Shown here: positions 53,743 to 62,625 of the stretch, piece by piece
Numbering within the stretch: the first letter of the stretch is position 1
Layout: each line of letters starts with the position of its first letter
Source of the DNA: Rhizobium sp. P32RR-XVIII
Lineage (GTDB): Bacteria; Pseudomonadota; Alphaproteobacteria; Rhizobiales; Rhizobiaceae
DNA length: 64,000 bases
NCBI RefSeq assembly: GCF_012641395.1
Contig: NZ_JABAIH010000008.1
Location: 124,001 to 188,000 of the forward strand
Reading direction: 5' to 3'
Program-made: the position numbers and the translations under genes
Notes under the pieces: model-generated
What the model was told of the DNA's origin: nothing
Databases searched by the model: none
Seen by the model: the letters and a program-made list of their open reading frames with translations, nothing else

Positions 53743-54785
53743 TCAAGGGTTGCTCCGGAAATGCGGACGACATCCGCCCATTTATCGACTTCGGATTTGA
53801 TGTAGTCGGCAAATTCCTGCGGCGTGTCCGTCAGGGGTTCGGCCCCGAGTTCACGCACCTTCGCGGCCACCTGCGGGTCATGCATGATCTCCCCCAGGAG
53901 ACTGTTCAGCTTCGTGACGACCACGTCCGGCGTGCCGGCTGGCGCCGCAATGCCGATCCATGTCACCGCCTCGAAACCGGGAAAGCCGTTTTCGGCGACT
54001 GTCGGTATCTGCTGCGCAGTATTCCAGCGCTTGGAACTCGTCACGGCGAGGCCGAGAAGCTGGCCGTTCTTCATGTAGGAAAGCGCTGCCGGAAGACTTG
54101 CGAAATACATCGAAACGTCCCCGCTGATCGTTGCTTCGGCGGCCGGCCCGCCGCCGCGATAAGGAACGTGAACAAGATCCAGATGCCCTGCCGATTTCAG
54201 CAGTTCGGCTGCCAGATGCGTCGTGCTGCCGGTGCCCGCCGAAGCGAATGTAAGCTTTCCGGGGTTCTTGCGGGCCATATCGACAAGCTGCTGGAAGGTC
54301 GTGACGCCCAGCGAGGGTTTCACCACCAGCACATTCGGAAAGCTTGCGATCAGGGAGACCGGCGCGAAGTCCTTGCGCGGATCGTAAGGCAGATGCTTGT
54401 CCAGCGTGACATTGATCGCCATCGGCGCAACGTTCGCCATGACAAGCGTGTAGCCATCCGGTTTTGCCTTGGCGACAAGCGCCGTTCCCAGATCGCCGCC
54501 GGCACCGGAGCGGTTGTCGACGACGACGGATTGATGCGTGCGTTCCGTCAGCTTCTGCGATATCAGCCGGACGACGATGTCGCCGCCTCCGCCCGGCGCG
54601 AAAGGAACAACGATGCGGATTGCCTTCGATGGATAATCGTCCGCGGCCGTTGCCGGCCGCGCCTGCCCCAATGCGAGCGGCGCTGCCATCAGGGCGCTCA
54701 GAGCCGCTGCCACGAAGCGCATATGTCCTGCTGAAAACCTCCGCTTTCCTGAGCGGTATTCGATTGCTGCCTTGCCTGTCGTCAT
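53739..54785 (-). CDS. TctC/Bug-family substrate-binding protein
   Basis: A 348-residue periplasmic binding protein. From ATG 54785 (GGGAGG upstream) a long signal region ends ATAA-DDY after a hydrophobic stretch at about residues 23-40; ATG 54722 would give a shorter, more usual signal. The family mark is IRIVVPFAPGGGGD, and GGPAAEATISGD lies in the body. Second of three TctC-like genes in tandem. Confidence 0.9.
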   Translation of the reverse strand: MTTGKAAIEYRSGKRRFSAGHMRFVAAALSALMAAPLALGQARPATAADDYPSKAIRIVVPFAPGGGGDIVVRLISQKLTERTHQSVVVDNRSGAGGDLGTALVAKAKPDGYTLVMANVAPMAINVTLDKHLPYDPRKDFAPVSLIASFPNVLVVKPSLGVTTFQQLVDMARKNPGKLTFASAGTGSTTHLAAELLKSAGHLDLVHVPYRGGGPAAEATISGDVSMYFASLPAALSYMKNGQLLGLAVTSSKRWNTAQQIPTVAENGFPGFEAVTWIGIAAPAGTPDVVVTKLNSLLGEIMHDPQVAAKVRELGAEPLTDTPQEFADYIKSEVDKWADVVRISGATLE

Positions 54786-54810
54786 CTCATATCCTCCCTT
54801 TTCCTGCGTC

Positions 54811-55791
54811 CTAGTCGGCGGTGATGCCCGCTTTCTTGACGACCCCGTCCCACTTCTCGACTTCGGATTTGATGTGGCCCGCGAATTCATCCGAGCTGGT
54901 CCCTACCGGTTCGAGGCCGAGCGCCAGAAAGCGATCCTTGATGTCCTTGTCCTTGAGTACCGTCGCGACATCGGCGCTGATCTTGTCCACGATCGGCTTA
55001 GGGGTCTTGGCCGGGGCAAGCAGGCCGTACCACGAGATGACCTCGAAACCCGGAACGCCGGCCTCCGCAATGGTCGGCACATCGGGCAGAAGCGGTGACC
55101 GCGTCGGCGTCGAGACGCCCAGCGCAACGAGCTTGCCGGCCTTGATCTGCGGCAATGCCTGCGGCAATCCGGCAAAGGCCATCTGAACCCGCCCGGAAAT
55201 GAGATCGGTGATGCCATCCGCTCCCTGGTAGGGAACGTGGACGATGTCGACACCCGCCATGCTCTTGAAGAGTTCGCCGGCAAGATGCAGCGAACTGCCG
55301 ACGCCTGCAGACGCGTAACTCAGCTCGCCGGGCTTCTGCTTGGCAAGCGCGATCAGTTCCTTGACCGACTTGGCCTGCACCTGCGGATTGATGACGAGGA
55401 CATAGGGCGACGAGCTCATCAGCGAGATCGGAACGAAGTCGCTCATTTTGTAAGGCAGCGATTTGCGAAGCGCGGGGTTGATCGTCAGGCTGGCGGAGTC
55501 TGCAAGCAGCGTGTAACCGTCGCCATTCGCCTTCGCGGCGTAGCCTTCAGCGATCTGACCGCCGGCGCCGGGCCGGTTTTCCACCACGACGCTCTGCTTC
55601 CACAGCTTTCCGAGCGCCTCGGCGACAAAACGCGCGACCGTATCCGTTCCACCGCCGGGCGCAAAGCCGACGACGACCTTGACCGGACGCGTCGGGTAGC
55701 TCGGCTCCTCGGCGGATACGGCGCCGGCACCAATCGCCAGGCTGACTACCGCGGTAGCGAATATGCCTGTTATCTTTTTGCTCAAACGCAT
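54811..55791 (-). CDS. TctC/Bug-family substrate-binding protein
   Basis: A 326-residue periplasmic binding protein with a standard signal peptide (MRLSKKI, hydrophobic run, AVSA-EE near residue 28) and VKVVVGFAPGGGTD as the family mark. GGGGAGAAGG precedes the ATG. It lies between the third PrpD gene and the second TctC gene in one minus-strand operon. Being the first tctC of the operon with an intact signal, it is a good candidate for the main ligand-binding subunit. Confidence 0.92.
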   Translation of the reverse strand: MRLSKKITGIFATAVVSLAIGAGAVSAEEPSYPTRPVKVVVGFAPGGGTDTVARFVAEALGKLWKQSVVVENRPGAGGQIAEGYAAKANGDGYTLLADSASLTINPALRKSLPYKMSDFVPISLMSSSPYVLVINPQVQAKSVKELIALAKQKPGELSYASAGVGSSLHLAGELFKSMAGVDIVHVPYQGADGITDLISGRVQMAFAGLPQALPQIKAGKLVALGVSTPTRSPLLPDVPTIAEAGVPGFEVISWYGLLAPAKTPKPIVDKISADVATVLKDKDIKDRFLALGLEPVGTSSDEFAGHIKSEVEKWDGVVKKAGITAD

Positions 55792-55806
55792 TCCAACCTT
55801 CTCCCC

Positions 55807-57258
55807 TTATGATTTTCTGTTTGCAGGTGCTGCGAGTGCGTCCGCGAATATCCGCGCGCTAGGCTGATCGTCGAGCGCGAGGACCAGATCGCGGATGCGC
55901 TCAGCCTCGCGCCGCGACAGGCGCAATGTCGCGTTGTCCATGAACTTCCGGATGATTTCGTCGGAACCGACGGGGCGCTCCGCGGCACCCCGATTGATGT
56001 CTTCCCGCCATTCGAAAACCTGGCCGTCTCGCAGCGTGACCCGAACCTCGCCGGAGAAATAGCGCGGATAGGCGGTGTCGTGATCGACGCGGTATTCCAC
56101 CTTCTCGGCCAGCGCGACGATGGTCGGATCGGCATAAAGCTCGAGTTCGGGCAATCCGAGCCTTCCATGGATCAGACCGCAGGCAACCACGAAGGGGAGG
56201 CTGAACTGCGCCGCATAGCTCGAATGCGGATGCCGTCTCTGCTCGAGAGGCTCGCAGACGATCTTCACCGCATGCGGCGGAATAGCCGTTTCGATACGAA
56301 CGATATCTTCCGGGCGGAAATGATGGGCGTGGTTGATCGCAATGGCGGCATCGATGCATGCGATGCTGAGCTGACAGGCCGGAAACGGCTTGATCGCGAC
56401 ACGGGTGACTTCCCATGTCTCGCCAAGACCCGACGTCGCCGCCGGAAGATCGATCGCCGCGCCGTTGACGCCGAGATGCGTGTTGAAGAGACCGAATTGT
56501 CCTTCATAGGCAAGGGTCGGCCCGGTGACACCGACGGCCGCGAGCTTGGCCGCCGTGATCCCGCAGACCGCTGCCCATCCGGGATGAAGCCGCTTGGTAC
56601 CTGCTCCCTCCAGGCTGTATTCCCGCGTTCCCGACGCCATGCTGAGCACGATGCCCTGCGCCATGATGAGCCGTTCCACGTCGAGCCTGTGCAGCCAGGA
56701 GGCAGCAATCGCCGTTCCGAATGCGGCGACCACTCCCGTTGGGTGAAAGCCGACCTGGTTCAACTCGCCCTTTGCAACCATGCCGATCCGCGCAGACGTC
56801 TCCATGGCAATGACGTAGGCCGTCAGGAGCTCCTTGCCCGAACGGTCGAGATCGGCTGCCACCGCAAGCGCCGTCGGAAAGCAGCTGGATGTTGCATGGA
56901 TGACGCCCATCAGATGCGTGTCGTCGTAGTCGAGCCCGTGAGACAGCACCCCGTTCATCGTCGCGGCGTCGCGCAACGAAAGCCGCTCGCGAAAACCAAT
57001 CACCGCGGATTGGCCGCTACCGAATTGCGTCAGAGCGGAGAGCGTCGTTGCAGCAAATCCATAGGTAGAGGACGCATAGGCGATGCCGACGGCGTCCAGG
57101 ATCAAAAGCTTGGCGGCCGATACAGCTTCTGCGGGAATCGATTGAAAATCGAGGCCCTTGGCAAAATAGGCCAATCGTTGCGAAATCGAAGGCGCGTGCG
57201 GGTTCCGGGCCTGGTCTAGCCTGCCTTTTTCTTCGTCGCTCGGCACCTTCGCTTCCAT
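55807..57258 (-). CDS. MmgE/PrpD-family protein (third)
   Basis: A 483-residue paralogue of the 48434 protein: the same LILDAVGIAYASS-type start block, HGLDYDDTH near residue 110, IHATSSCFPTAL, and AKGELNQVGFHPTG. GGGAGG lies 6 bp before ATG 57258. First gene of the minus-strand tct operon, so the enzyme and a tricarboxylate-type importer are made together. This supports a carboxylated substrate for the PrpD enzymes of this island. Confidence 0.9.
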   Translation of the reverse strand: MEAKVPSDEEKGRLDQARNPHAPSISQRLAYFAKGLDFQSIPAEAVSAAKLLILDAVGIAYASSTYGFAATTLSALTQFGSGQSAVIGFRERLSLRDAATMNGVLSHGLDYDDTHLMGVIHATSSCFPTALAVAADLDRSGKELLTAYVIAMETSARIGMVAKGELNQVGFHPTGVVAAFGTAIAASWLHRLDVERLIMAQGIVLSMASGTREYSLEGAGTKRLHPGWAAVCGITAAKLAAVGVTGPTLAYEGQFGLFNTHLGVNGAAIDLPAATSGLGETWEVTRVAIKPFPACQLSIACIDAAIAINHAHHFRPEDIVRIETAIPPHAVKIVCEPLEQRRHPHSSYAAQFSLPFVVACGLIHGRLGLPELELYADPTIVALAEKVEYRVDHDTAYPRYFSGEVRVTLRDGQVFEWREDINRGAAERPVGSDEIIRKFMDNATLRLSRREAERIRDLVLALDDQPSARIFADALAAPANRKS

Positions 57259-57326
57259 TCCCGCCTCCCGAAATGCTCTCTAGGGTTAGGGGAGGTGCCG
57301 GTGGGAGGTCAAAGAAGTTTAGTGCA

Positions 57327-57370
57327 GGTAATTATAACCAAAAAGCAGGGGATCTGGTTTCAATAAAACC
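57327..57370. promoter_or_regulatory. Two dyads before the PrpD-tct operon
   Basis: GGTAATTATAACC (57327-57339, near-perfect palindrome) and GGTTT-CAATA-AAACC (57356-57370). Both are AT-rich against the local GC content and lie 69-112 bp upstream of the ATG at 57258. Candidate sites for the adjacent LysR regulator. Confidence 0.4.
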
Positions 57371-57399
57371 CCGACGCAGATGAAATCAGGTCTGAAATC

Positions 57400-57418
57400 G
57401 ATATTGCTGAACAATATC
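57400..57418 (-). terminator. Hairpin at the end of the second lysR gene
   Basis: GATATTG-CTGAA-CAATATC, perfect 7-bp arms overlapping the stop codon of lysR. AT-rich and without a U tract; it could also be an operator for the next operon. Confidence 0.35.
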
Positions 57419-58340
57419 AGCCATGCCTCGACATGTGGAGCGATCGCTTCAGGTGATCCACGAAGTCATTCATGACAAGCGACCGCGGCGCCGTCTTTGC
57501 GCTGATGAGCAACGTTTTCGCCTGGATCTGGGGAACGAGCGGGAGGGTGACCACGCCGGGAATTCCAAGCGTGTCGACCAGCATCGTATCAACGATCGCC
57601 ACGCCCGCGCCGAACCGCGCAAGGACGATGCCGGTCAGGGCGATGCTGACCTGCATCGTAACGAAGGGGGCGATATCCGCGTCGCTGAATGCACGATCGA
57701 TATAGGGCCGGAAGACGATCTGCGGCAGGTAGGTGATGATCGGATAAGGTTCGACATCACGGATGTGCACCTCCGACTGGCGGGCCAGCGGATGGGTGTC
57801 GGGCACGACGCAGCCGAGGCTCCAGCTCATCAGCACCTCCGTATCGACCATCTGGCTCACAACGGGTTCGTGGACGACGCCGAGCTCGACCTCGCGATTG
57901 ATGACGCGGTCGAGAACCTGCGGCGAGGTCAGCGACTGCAGCGAGCATGTGACGTTTGGCCGGCTTGCGGCGAATGACGCGACGCTTTCCGCCAGATACC
58001 CATTGGCGATCGGAAACGCCGCGGCGATCGAGAGCGAGCCGATCCGGCCTCCAACCAGATCGTTCGTCAGGCGTCCGATGGCGTCGAGCCGTCCGAACAC
58101 CGCAGCGACATCCGGAAAAAGTGCTTCGGCTTCCCTCGTCGGCCTGAGGCGGCCGCCCGTCCGTTCAAAAAGCTTCAGCTTCAGCCGGCTTTCGCAATGT
58201 TTGAGGATCGCGCTGATCGCGGGCTGGCTGACATTGAGCAGATCGGCGGCCGCCGTTACGGACCCCGTTACCATGATGGCATGAAATACCTCGAGCTGCC
58301 GCAGATTCATCGTCGACGATCGTTCAAGCGCTTCACTCAT
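57417..58340 (-). CDS. LysR-family transcriptional regulator (second)
   Basis: A 307-residue LTTR. Winged helix in the first ~70 residues (LEVFHAIMVTGSVTAAADLLNVSQPAISAILK, core ADLLNVSQPAIS). The effector-binding half follows (GSLSIAAAFPIANG near 105). ATG 58340 has AGGGAGG six bases upstream and is preferred to 58373 or 58310. It lies between the PrpD-tct operon (same strand, downstream) and the divergent hydroxyacid dehydrogenase operon, so it probably controls one or both. Confidence 0.92.
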   Translation of the reverse strand: MSEALERSSTMNLRQLEVFHAIMVTGSVTAAADLLNVSQPAISAILKHCESRLKLKLFERTGGRLRPTREAEALFPDVAAVFGRLDAIGRLTNDLVGGRIGSLSIAAAFPIANGYLAESVASFAASRPNVTCSLQSLTSPQVLDRVINREVELGVVHEPVVSQMVDTEVLMSWSLGCVVPDTHPLARQSEVHIRDVEPYPIITYLPQIVFRPYIDRAFSDADIAPFVTMQVSIALTGIVLARFGAGVAIVDTMLVDTLGIPGVVTLPLVPQIQAKTLLISAKTAPRSLVMNDFVDHLKRSLHMSRHG

Positions 58341-58370
58341 GGCGTTCCTCCCTGCTGGCACCAGATGCAT

Positions 58371-58387
58371 CATAACCTCAGTTTATG
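58371..58387. promoter_or_regulatory. Candidate LysR box in the lysR/dehydrogenase divergent promoter
   Basis: CATAA-CCTCAGT-TTATG, a 17-bp inverted repeat with the T-N11-A form of LysR sites, 31 bp from the lysR ATG and 98 bp from the dehydrogenase ATG. Position fits activation of the divergent operon and self-repression. Confidence 0.5.
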
Positions 58388-58484
58388 ACATGCCGCAATT
58401 ATATGATTGGTTATTTATCCCCAACCCGGTGATGGTGATTGCAACACGGCTAACAGGCCTACCCGCATCGAAGGTGACAGGGAC

Positions 58485-59489
58485 ATGATCCGCCCAACAA
58501 TTGCAGTCCTCGATCCATTTCATCCGAAGATCATCGAAACAATAGCGGACGCCATGCCGGAAGGCTGGCGCATGAACGTCGCTGCCGACGAGAGTTTCGA
58601 AGAATGCCGCAAGGCGGTGCGCGACGCGGATGTCCTCTTCCAGATGACGGCCCCGCTGCCGCCGGAGTTGCTGGCCGAAGCGCCAAAGTTGCGCTTCATC
58701 CAGAAACTGGGCGCGGGCCTCGATTCGATCGATCTCAAGCTTTGCCTCAGCCGGGGCATCGGCGTTGCCAGATTGCAGGCCGGAAATTCGATTCCCGTTG
58801 CCGAACACACGCTACTGCTCATGCTGGCGGCCTACAGGCGGCTGCCGCAGCTTGACCGCGAAACACGCGGAGGCGACTGGAACCGCGAGGCGGCGCGTGC
58901 CATCAGCCGGCAGATGCACCAGAAGACAGTCGGTCTCGTCGGCTTCGGCGCGATCGGCCGGGCAGTCGCGAAGCTTCTCACCGGTTTCGATGTGCGGATC
59001 GTCTATTACGATCCGATCCATGCACCGAAGGATGTCGAGAGCGAGCTTCGGGTGGAATGGCTTTCGTTCGCAGAGGTGCTGTCGCAATCCGATATTGTCT
59101 CATTGCATCTGCCGCTGAACGCGGAGACCCGACACCTTATCAACGCCGAGCGGCTTGCGGCGATGAAACCGGGAAGCGTGCTGATCAACTGCGCCCGCGG
59201 CGGCATCGTCGATGAGACGGCACTGCACGACGCGCTGTCTGGCGGCAAACCCGCCATGGCGGCAATCGACACCTTCACCACAGAGCCACCTTCGGGCAGT
59301 CCGTTGCTCGCCCTGAACCAGACCATCCTGACGCCGCACACGGCAGGTGGCACCGTCGACAACTTCAAGCCGGTCGCCGAGCGTGCGGTGCGGAACGCCG
59401 AACTCTACCTGACCGGCAAGGAACTGTCCCCGCTGGAGCTCATCGTCGCGCCGGAGAGGCGCGCCGCGACCTTCGATGTTCAAGCCTGA
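58485..59489 (+). CDS. D-isomer-specific 2-hydroxyacid dehydrogenase
   Basis: A 334-residue NAD(P)-dependent enzyme that interconverts a 2-hydroxyacid and its 2-oxoacid. The NAD fold has GLVGFGAIGRAV near residue 150. The catalytic trio is visible as arginine in NCARGGIVDE near 237, glutamate in TTEPP and histidine in TPHTAGGT near 286. ATG 58485 has AGGGA upstream. First gene of a three-gene operon with an aldehyde dehydrogenase and a TPP enzyme. In that company it probably makes the 2-oxoacid that the TPP enzyme decarboxylates. Confidence 0.92.
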   Translation: MIRPTIAVLDPFHPKIIETIADAMPEGWRMNVAADESFEECRKAVRDADVLFQMTAPLPPELLAEAPKLRFIQKLGAGLDSIDLKLCLSRGIGVARLQAGNSIPVAEHTLLLMLAAYRRLPQLDRETRGGDWNREAARAISRQMHQKTVGLVGFGAIGRAVAKLLTGFDVRIVYYDPIHAPKDVESELRVEWLSFAEVLSQSDIVSLHLPLNAETRHLINAERLAAMKPGSVLINCARGGIVDETALHDALSGGKPAMAAIDTFTTEPPSGSPLLALNQTILTPHTAGGTVDNFKPVAERAVRNAELYLTGKELSPLELIVAPERRAATFDVQA

Positions 59490-59511
59490 GACCGGAAAAG
59501 AGTTCGCCATC

Positions 59512-60951
59512 ATGACCCCTTGCCCTTTCCTGATCGACAATCAATGGCGCCAAGGCGCCGGCAAACCCTTCCTCTCGATCAATCCAGCCGACGGAAGCGT
59601 AGCCGGAGAAATAGCGGGTGCCGATGCGTCCGACATCAACGAGGCGGTGGCGGCGGCCCGCAGGGCGCTTGTCCACCCTTCCTGGGCCAATCTGAAGGCC
59701 CATGAGAGAGCGCGGCTCCTTTATCGCATGGGCGACCTCGTGCGCACTAACGCCGATGACCTTGCGCGGACGCAGATGCGGGACAACGGCAAGACGTTCG
59801 CGGAATGTCGTGCACAGGCCGAAAGTGCGGCATCAACATTTCAATATTATGCCGCCGTCTGCGAGACGTTCGAAAGCGAAGTCAACACGCAGCGTGGCCC
59901 CAGCATGACGATGACCGTCTACGAGCCGGTCGGTGTCGTGGCAGCCATCACGCCATGGAATTCGCCGTTGACGCTCGAGGCACAGAAGCTTGCCCCGATC
60001 CTCGCCGCTGGCAACACCGTCGTCCTCAAGCCGTCCGAGGTCACTCCGCAGGTCGCGCTCTCCTACGCACGGCTGTTCGTGGAAGCCGGTTTTCCGGCAG
60101 GTGTGGTCAACGTCGTCACCGGCGCCGCAGATGTCGGTCGCGCGCTCGTCGATCATGACGACATCGATATGATCAGCTTTACCGGCGGTACGGCATCGGG
60201 GCGTGCCATCGCCGAGAACGCCGGACGGCGCCTGCGGCCGGTCGTGCTCGAACTCGGCGGAAAGTCGCCGCATATCGTCTTTGCCGACGCCGATGTCGCC
60301 AAGGCCGCGAAGACGGTTTCGGACGGGATTTTTTCTGGCGGCGGACAATCCTGCATCGCCGGCTCCCGTATCTTTGTCGAGGCGTCCATCTTCGACAGCT
60401 TCCTCGACCAATTGTATCGCGAGGCGCAGGACTACCGCCTCGGACCGCCGGACGATGCCGCGGCCCGCATGGGACCGATGGTCAGCTTCGCGCATCGCGA
60501 CAATGTCGCCAAAGCCGTCGACAGCGCCCGCGCAGAGGGCGGAAGGGTGGTGGTCGGCGGCGATATTCCCGCTTCGGAAGCCTTGGCCGGCGGTGCCTAC
60601 TATCCGGCGACCCTGATCACCGGCGTCAGCAATCAGGCACGGGTCTGCCAGGAGGAAATCTTCGGCCCCGTCGCAGTCGTTCTGCCGTTTGCGAACGAGG
60701 CAGAGCTCGTCAGTAACGCCAACGAAACGGATTTCGGCCTGGCAGCGGGTCTCTGGACCAGCGACTTCGCCAAGGCCTGGCGGGTGGCGCGTGCCATCCG
60801 GGCAGGCACGGTATGGATCAACACCTACAAGGAAATGTCGATCTCGGTTCCTTTCGGCGGCTTCAAGCAAAGCGGCCTCAATCGCGAGAAAGGACGCCTT
60901 GGCATGCGCACCTATCTCGAGCCGAAAGGCGTCTATTGGCGCGTTTCCTGA
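59512..60951 (+). CDS. Aldehyde dehydrogenase (NAD(P)-dependent)
   Basis: A 479-residue enzyme oxidising an aldehyde to its acid. NAD-binding FTGGTASGRAIA near residue 222, catalytic glutamate in LELGGKSPH near 252 and catalytic cysteine in GGGQSCIAGSR near 286. ATG 59512 begins the typical fold (FLIDNQWRQG); ATG 59476 is in frame but overlaps the previous gene. Its place between a hydroxyacid dehydrogenase and a decarboxylase-like TPP enzyme suggests it removes the aldehyde made by the latter. Confidence 0.92.
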   Translation: MTPCPFLIDNQWRQGAGKPFLSINPADGSVAGEIAGADASDINEAVAAARRALVHPSWANLKAHERARLLYRMGDLVRTNADDLARTQMRDNGKTFAECRAQAESAASTFQYYAAVCETFESEVNTQRGPSMTMTVYEPVGVVAAITPWNSPLTLEAQKLAPILAAGNTVVLKPSEVTPQVALSYARLFVEAGFPAGVVNVVTGAADVGRALVDHDDIDMISFTGGTASGRAIAENAGRRLRPVVLELGGKSPHIVFADADVAKAAKTVSDGIFSGGGQSCIAGSRIFVEASIFDSFLDQLYREAQDYRLGPPDDAAARMGPMVSFAHRDNVAKAVDSARAEGGRVVVGGDIPASEALAGGAYYPATLITGVSNQARVCQEEIFGPVAVVLPFANEAELVSNANETDFGLAAGLWTSDFAKAWRVARAIRAGTVWINTYKEMSISVPFGGFKQSGLNREKGRLGMRTYLEPKGVYWRVS

Positions 60952-61014
60952 GCCTTTCAACCTAAACGAACAACGCGCCGTGATGGCGGAACTATTCAAA
61001 TCGAGGAGATAATC

Positions 61015-62625
61015 ATGCCGACAACCGTCGAAGTGATGGCTGACGCCTTCAAAGAAGCAGGAACCCCCTTCATCGTGGGCCATCCGGGCGGCGAGTCCGT
61101 GGAGCTCATGGATGCGGCCCGCCAGCGCGACATGCGCTTCATCCTGATGAAGCAGGAGACAGCCGGAGCCATACTGGCCTCCACCTGGGGGGAAATCACC
61201 GGTTCGCCAGGCGTGTGCCTCTCGACGAGAGGACCGGGCTCGACGAACATGGTCAACGGTGCGGCCTATGCCGCGCTCGATCGGGCGCCGCTGATCATGA
61301 TCACCGACCGCTACGGCAACCCTGCCCATGAGATCGGACTGCGGCAACGCCTCGATCAGCGAGCCGTCTATGGGCCGCTGATGAAGTGGGGAACGACGAT
61401 CGATGCGCGGATCATCCACCAGCAGCTGCGGCGCGCCATGCGGACGGCGACAGCCGTGGCACCCGGCCCCGTTCAATTCGATTTCCCCCACGACGAGACG
61501 ACCAAGGAAGCAAAGCCGCTTGCCGTGCCGCCGCCGCTGATGCCGAACACGCTTCAGCCCGAGCCGGATCCCTTGGCGCTGCGCCCGCTCGCGCAGCGGA
61601 TCGCGCAGGCCCGCAAGCCGATCATCCTCGCCGGGCTGGGCGTCCTGTGGGATCGGGCATCCGAGGAGGTGGTGCGCTATGCCGAACAACTCGGCGCGCC
61701 GGTTCTGGTGACCTCGAAGTGCAAGGGCGTCATTGCCGAAGATCATCCCTTGAGAGCCGGCTGCATCATCGGCGGCATCATCGAGCGCAAGCTCGTCAGT
61801 GCGGCCGATCTCATCATCACGATCGGGCTTGACGGTATCGAACTGCAGCCGATGCCCTGGCCTTACAACATTCCCGTCGTCTCCATCGCCAACATCCCGT
61901 CGCTCGATGCGCTGGTGCCGGCGGAGGTCGAAGTCGTTGGCGAATTGAAAGGGCTTCTCAAGGGACTGACCGAGCTCAGTTCGGCAGGCGGAAACTGGGG
62001 CGAAAAGGCGGCTGCGACCTTCCGTCAGGACGTTATCGACGCCCTGAACACGCCGAGCAAGGGTTTGTCGCCGCAGCGTGCCATGGAGGTCGCCCGGGCG
62101 GTCCTGCCCCGTGACACGATCGCAACCTGCGACGCCGGCGCAAGCCGCCTGCTGATCGTCCAGAAATGGCAATCCTACGGCCCGCGCGAATTCCTGACTT
62201 CCAACGGCCTCGGCTCGATGGGATATGCCGTGCCGGGAGCGCTCGGCGCTCGACTTGCCTATCCGGACAGGCCGGTGGTCGCGTTCACCGGCGACGGCGG
62301 CTTCCTCATGGCGATTGCCGAACTGCAGACGGCCGTGCGCGAAAACCTGCCGATCATCGTCGTCGTGCTCGACGACCAGGAGATCGGCCTCATCCGGGTC
62401 AAGCAGGAGATCAAAAAGATCCCAAAATACGGCATTTCGGTCGGCGGATGCGACTGGGAAAAGCTCGCCCAGGGTTTCGGTGCGGACGGCGTGACCGTCG
62501 ACACGGAAAACGGCCTTCAGGACGCCCTCAAGGTCGCCCTTAAGACCGGCAAGACGACTGTTGTCGCGGTACGGATCGACGGATCGGGCTATGTCGACCA
62601 GTTCAACGCCCTGCGCGAGCTTTGA
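61015..62625 (+). CDS. Thiamine-pyrophosphate-dependent enzyme (acetolactate synthase/decarboxylase family)
   Basis: A 536-residue three-domain TPP enzyme. The catalytic glutamate lies in MKQETAGA near residue 47, and GPGSTNMVNG near 78 belongs to the pyrimidine domain. The TPP-binding motif starts GDGGFLMAIAELQTA near 424 and ends LDD instead of the common NN. Relatives include acetolactate synthase and benzoylformate or oxalyl-CoA decarboxylases; I see no basis to choose by residues alone. The operon favours a 2-oxoacid decarboxylase. GAGGAG lies 6 bp before the ATG. Confidence 0.88.
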   Translation: MPTTVEVMADAFKEAGTPFIVGHPGGESVELMDAARQRDMRFILMKQETAGAILASTWGEITGSPGVCLSTRGPGSTNMVNGAAYAALDRAPLIMITDRYGNPAHEIGLRQRLDQRAVYGPLMKWGTTIDARIIHQQLRRAMRTATAVAPGPVQFDFPHDETTKEAKPLAVPPPLMPNTLQPEPDPLALRPLAQRIAQARKPIILAGLGVLWDRASEEVVRYAEQLGAPVLVTSKCKGVIAEDHPLRAGCIIGGIIERKLVSAADLIITIGLDGIELQPMPWPYNIPVVSIANIPSLDALVPAEVEVVGELKGLLKGLTELSSAGGNWGEKAAATFRQDVIDALNTPSKGLSPQRAMEVARAVLPRDTIATCDAGASRLLIVQKWQSYGPREFLTSNGLGSMGYAVPGALGARLAYPDRPVVAFTGDGGFLMAIAELQTAVRENLPIIVVVLDDQEIGLIRVKQEIKKIPKYGISVGGCDWEKLAQGFGADGVTVDTENGLQDALKVALKTGKTTVVAVRIDGSGYVDQFNALREL

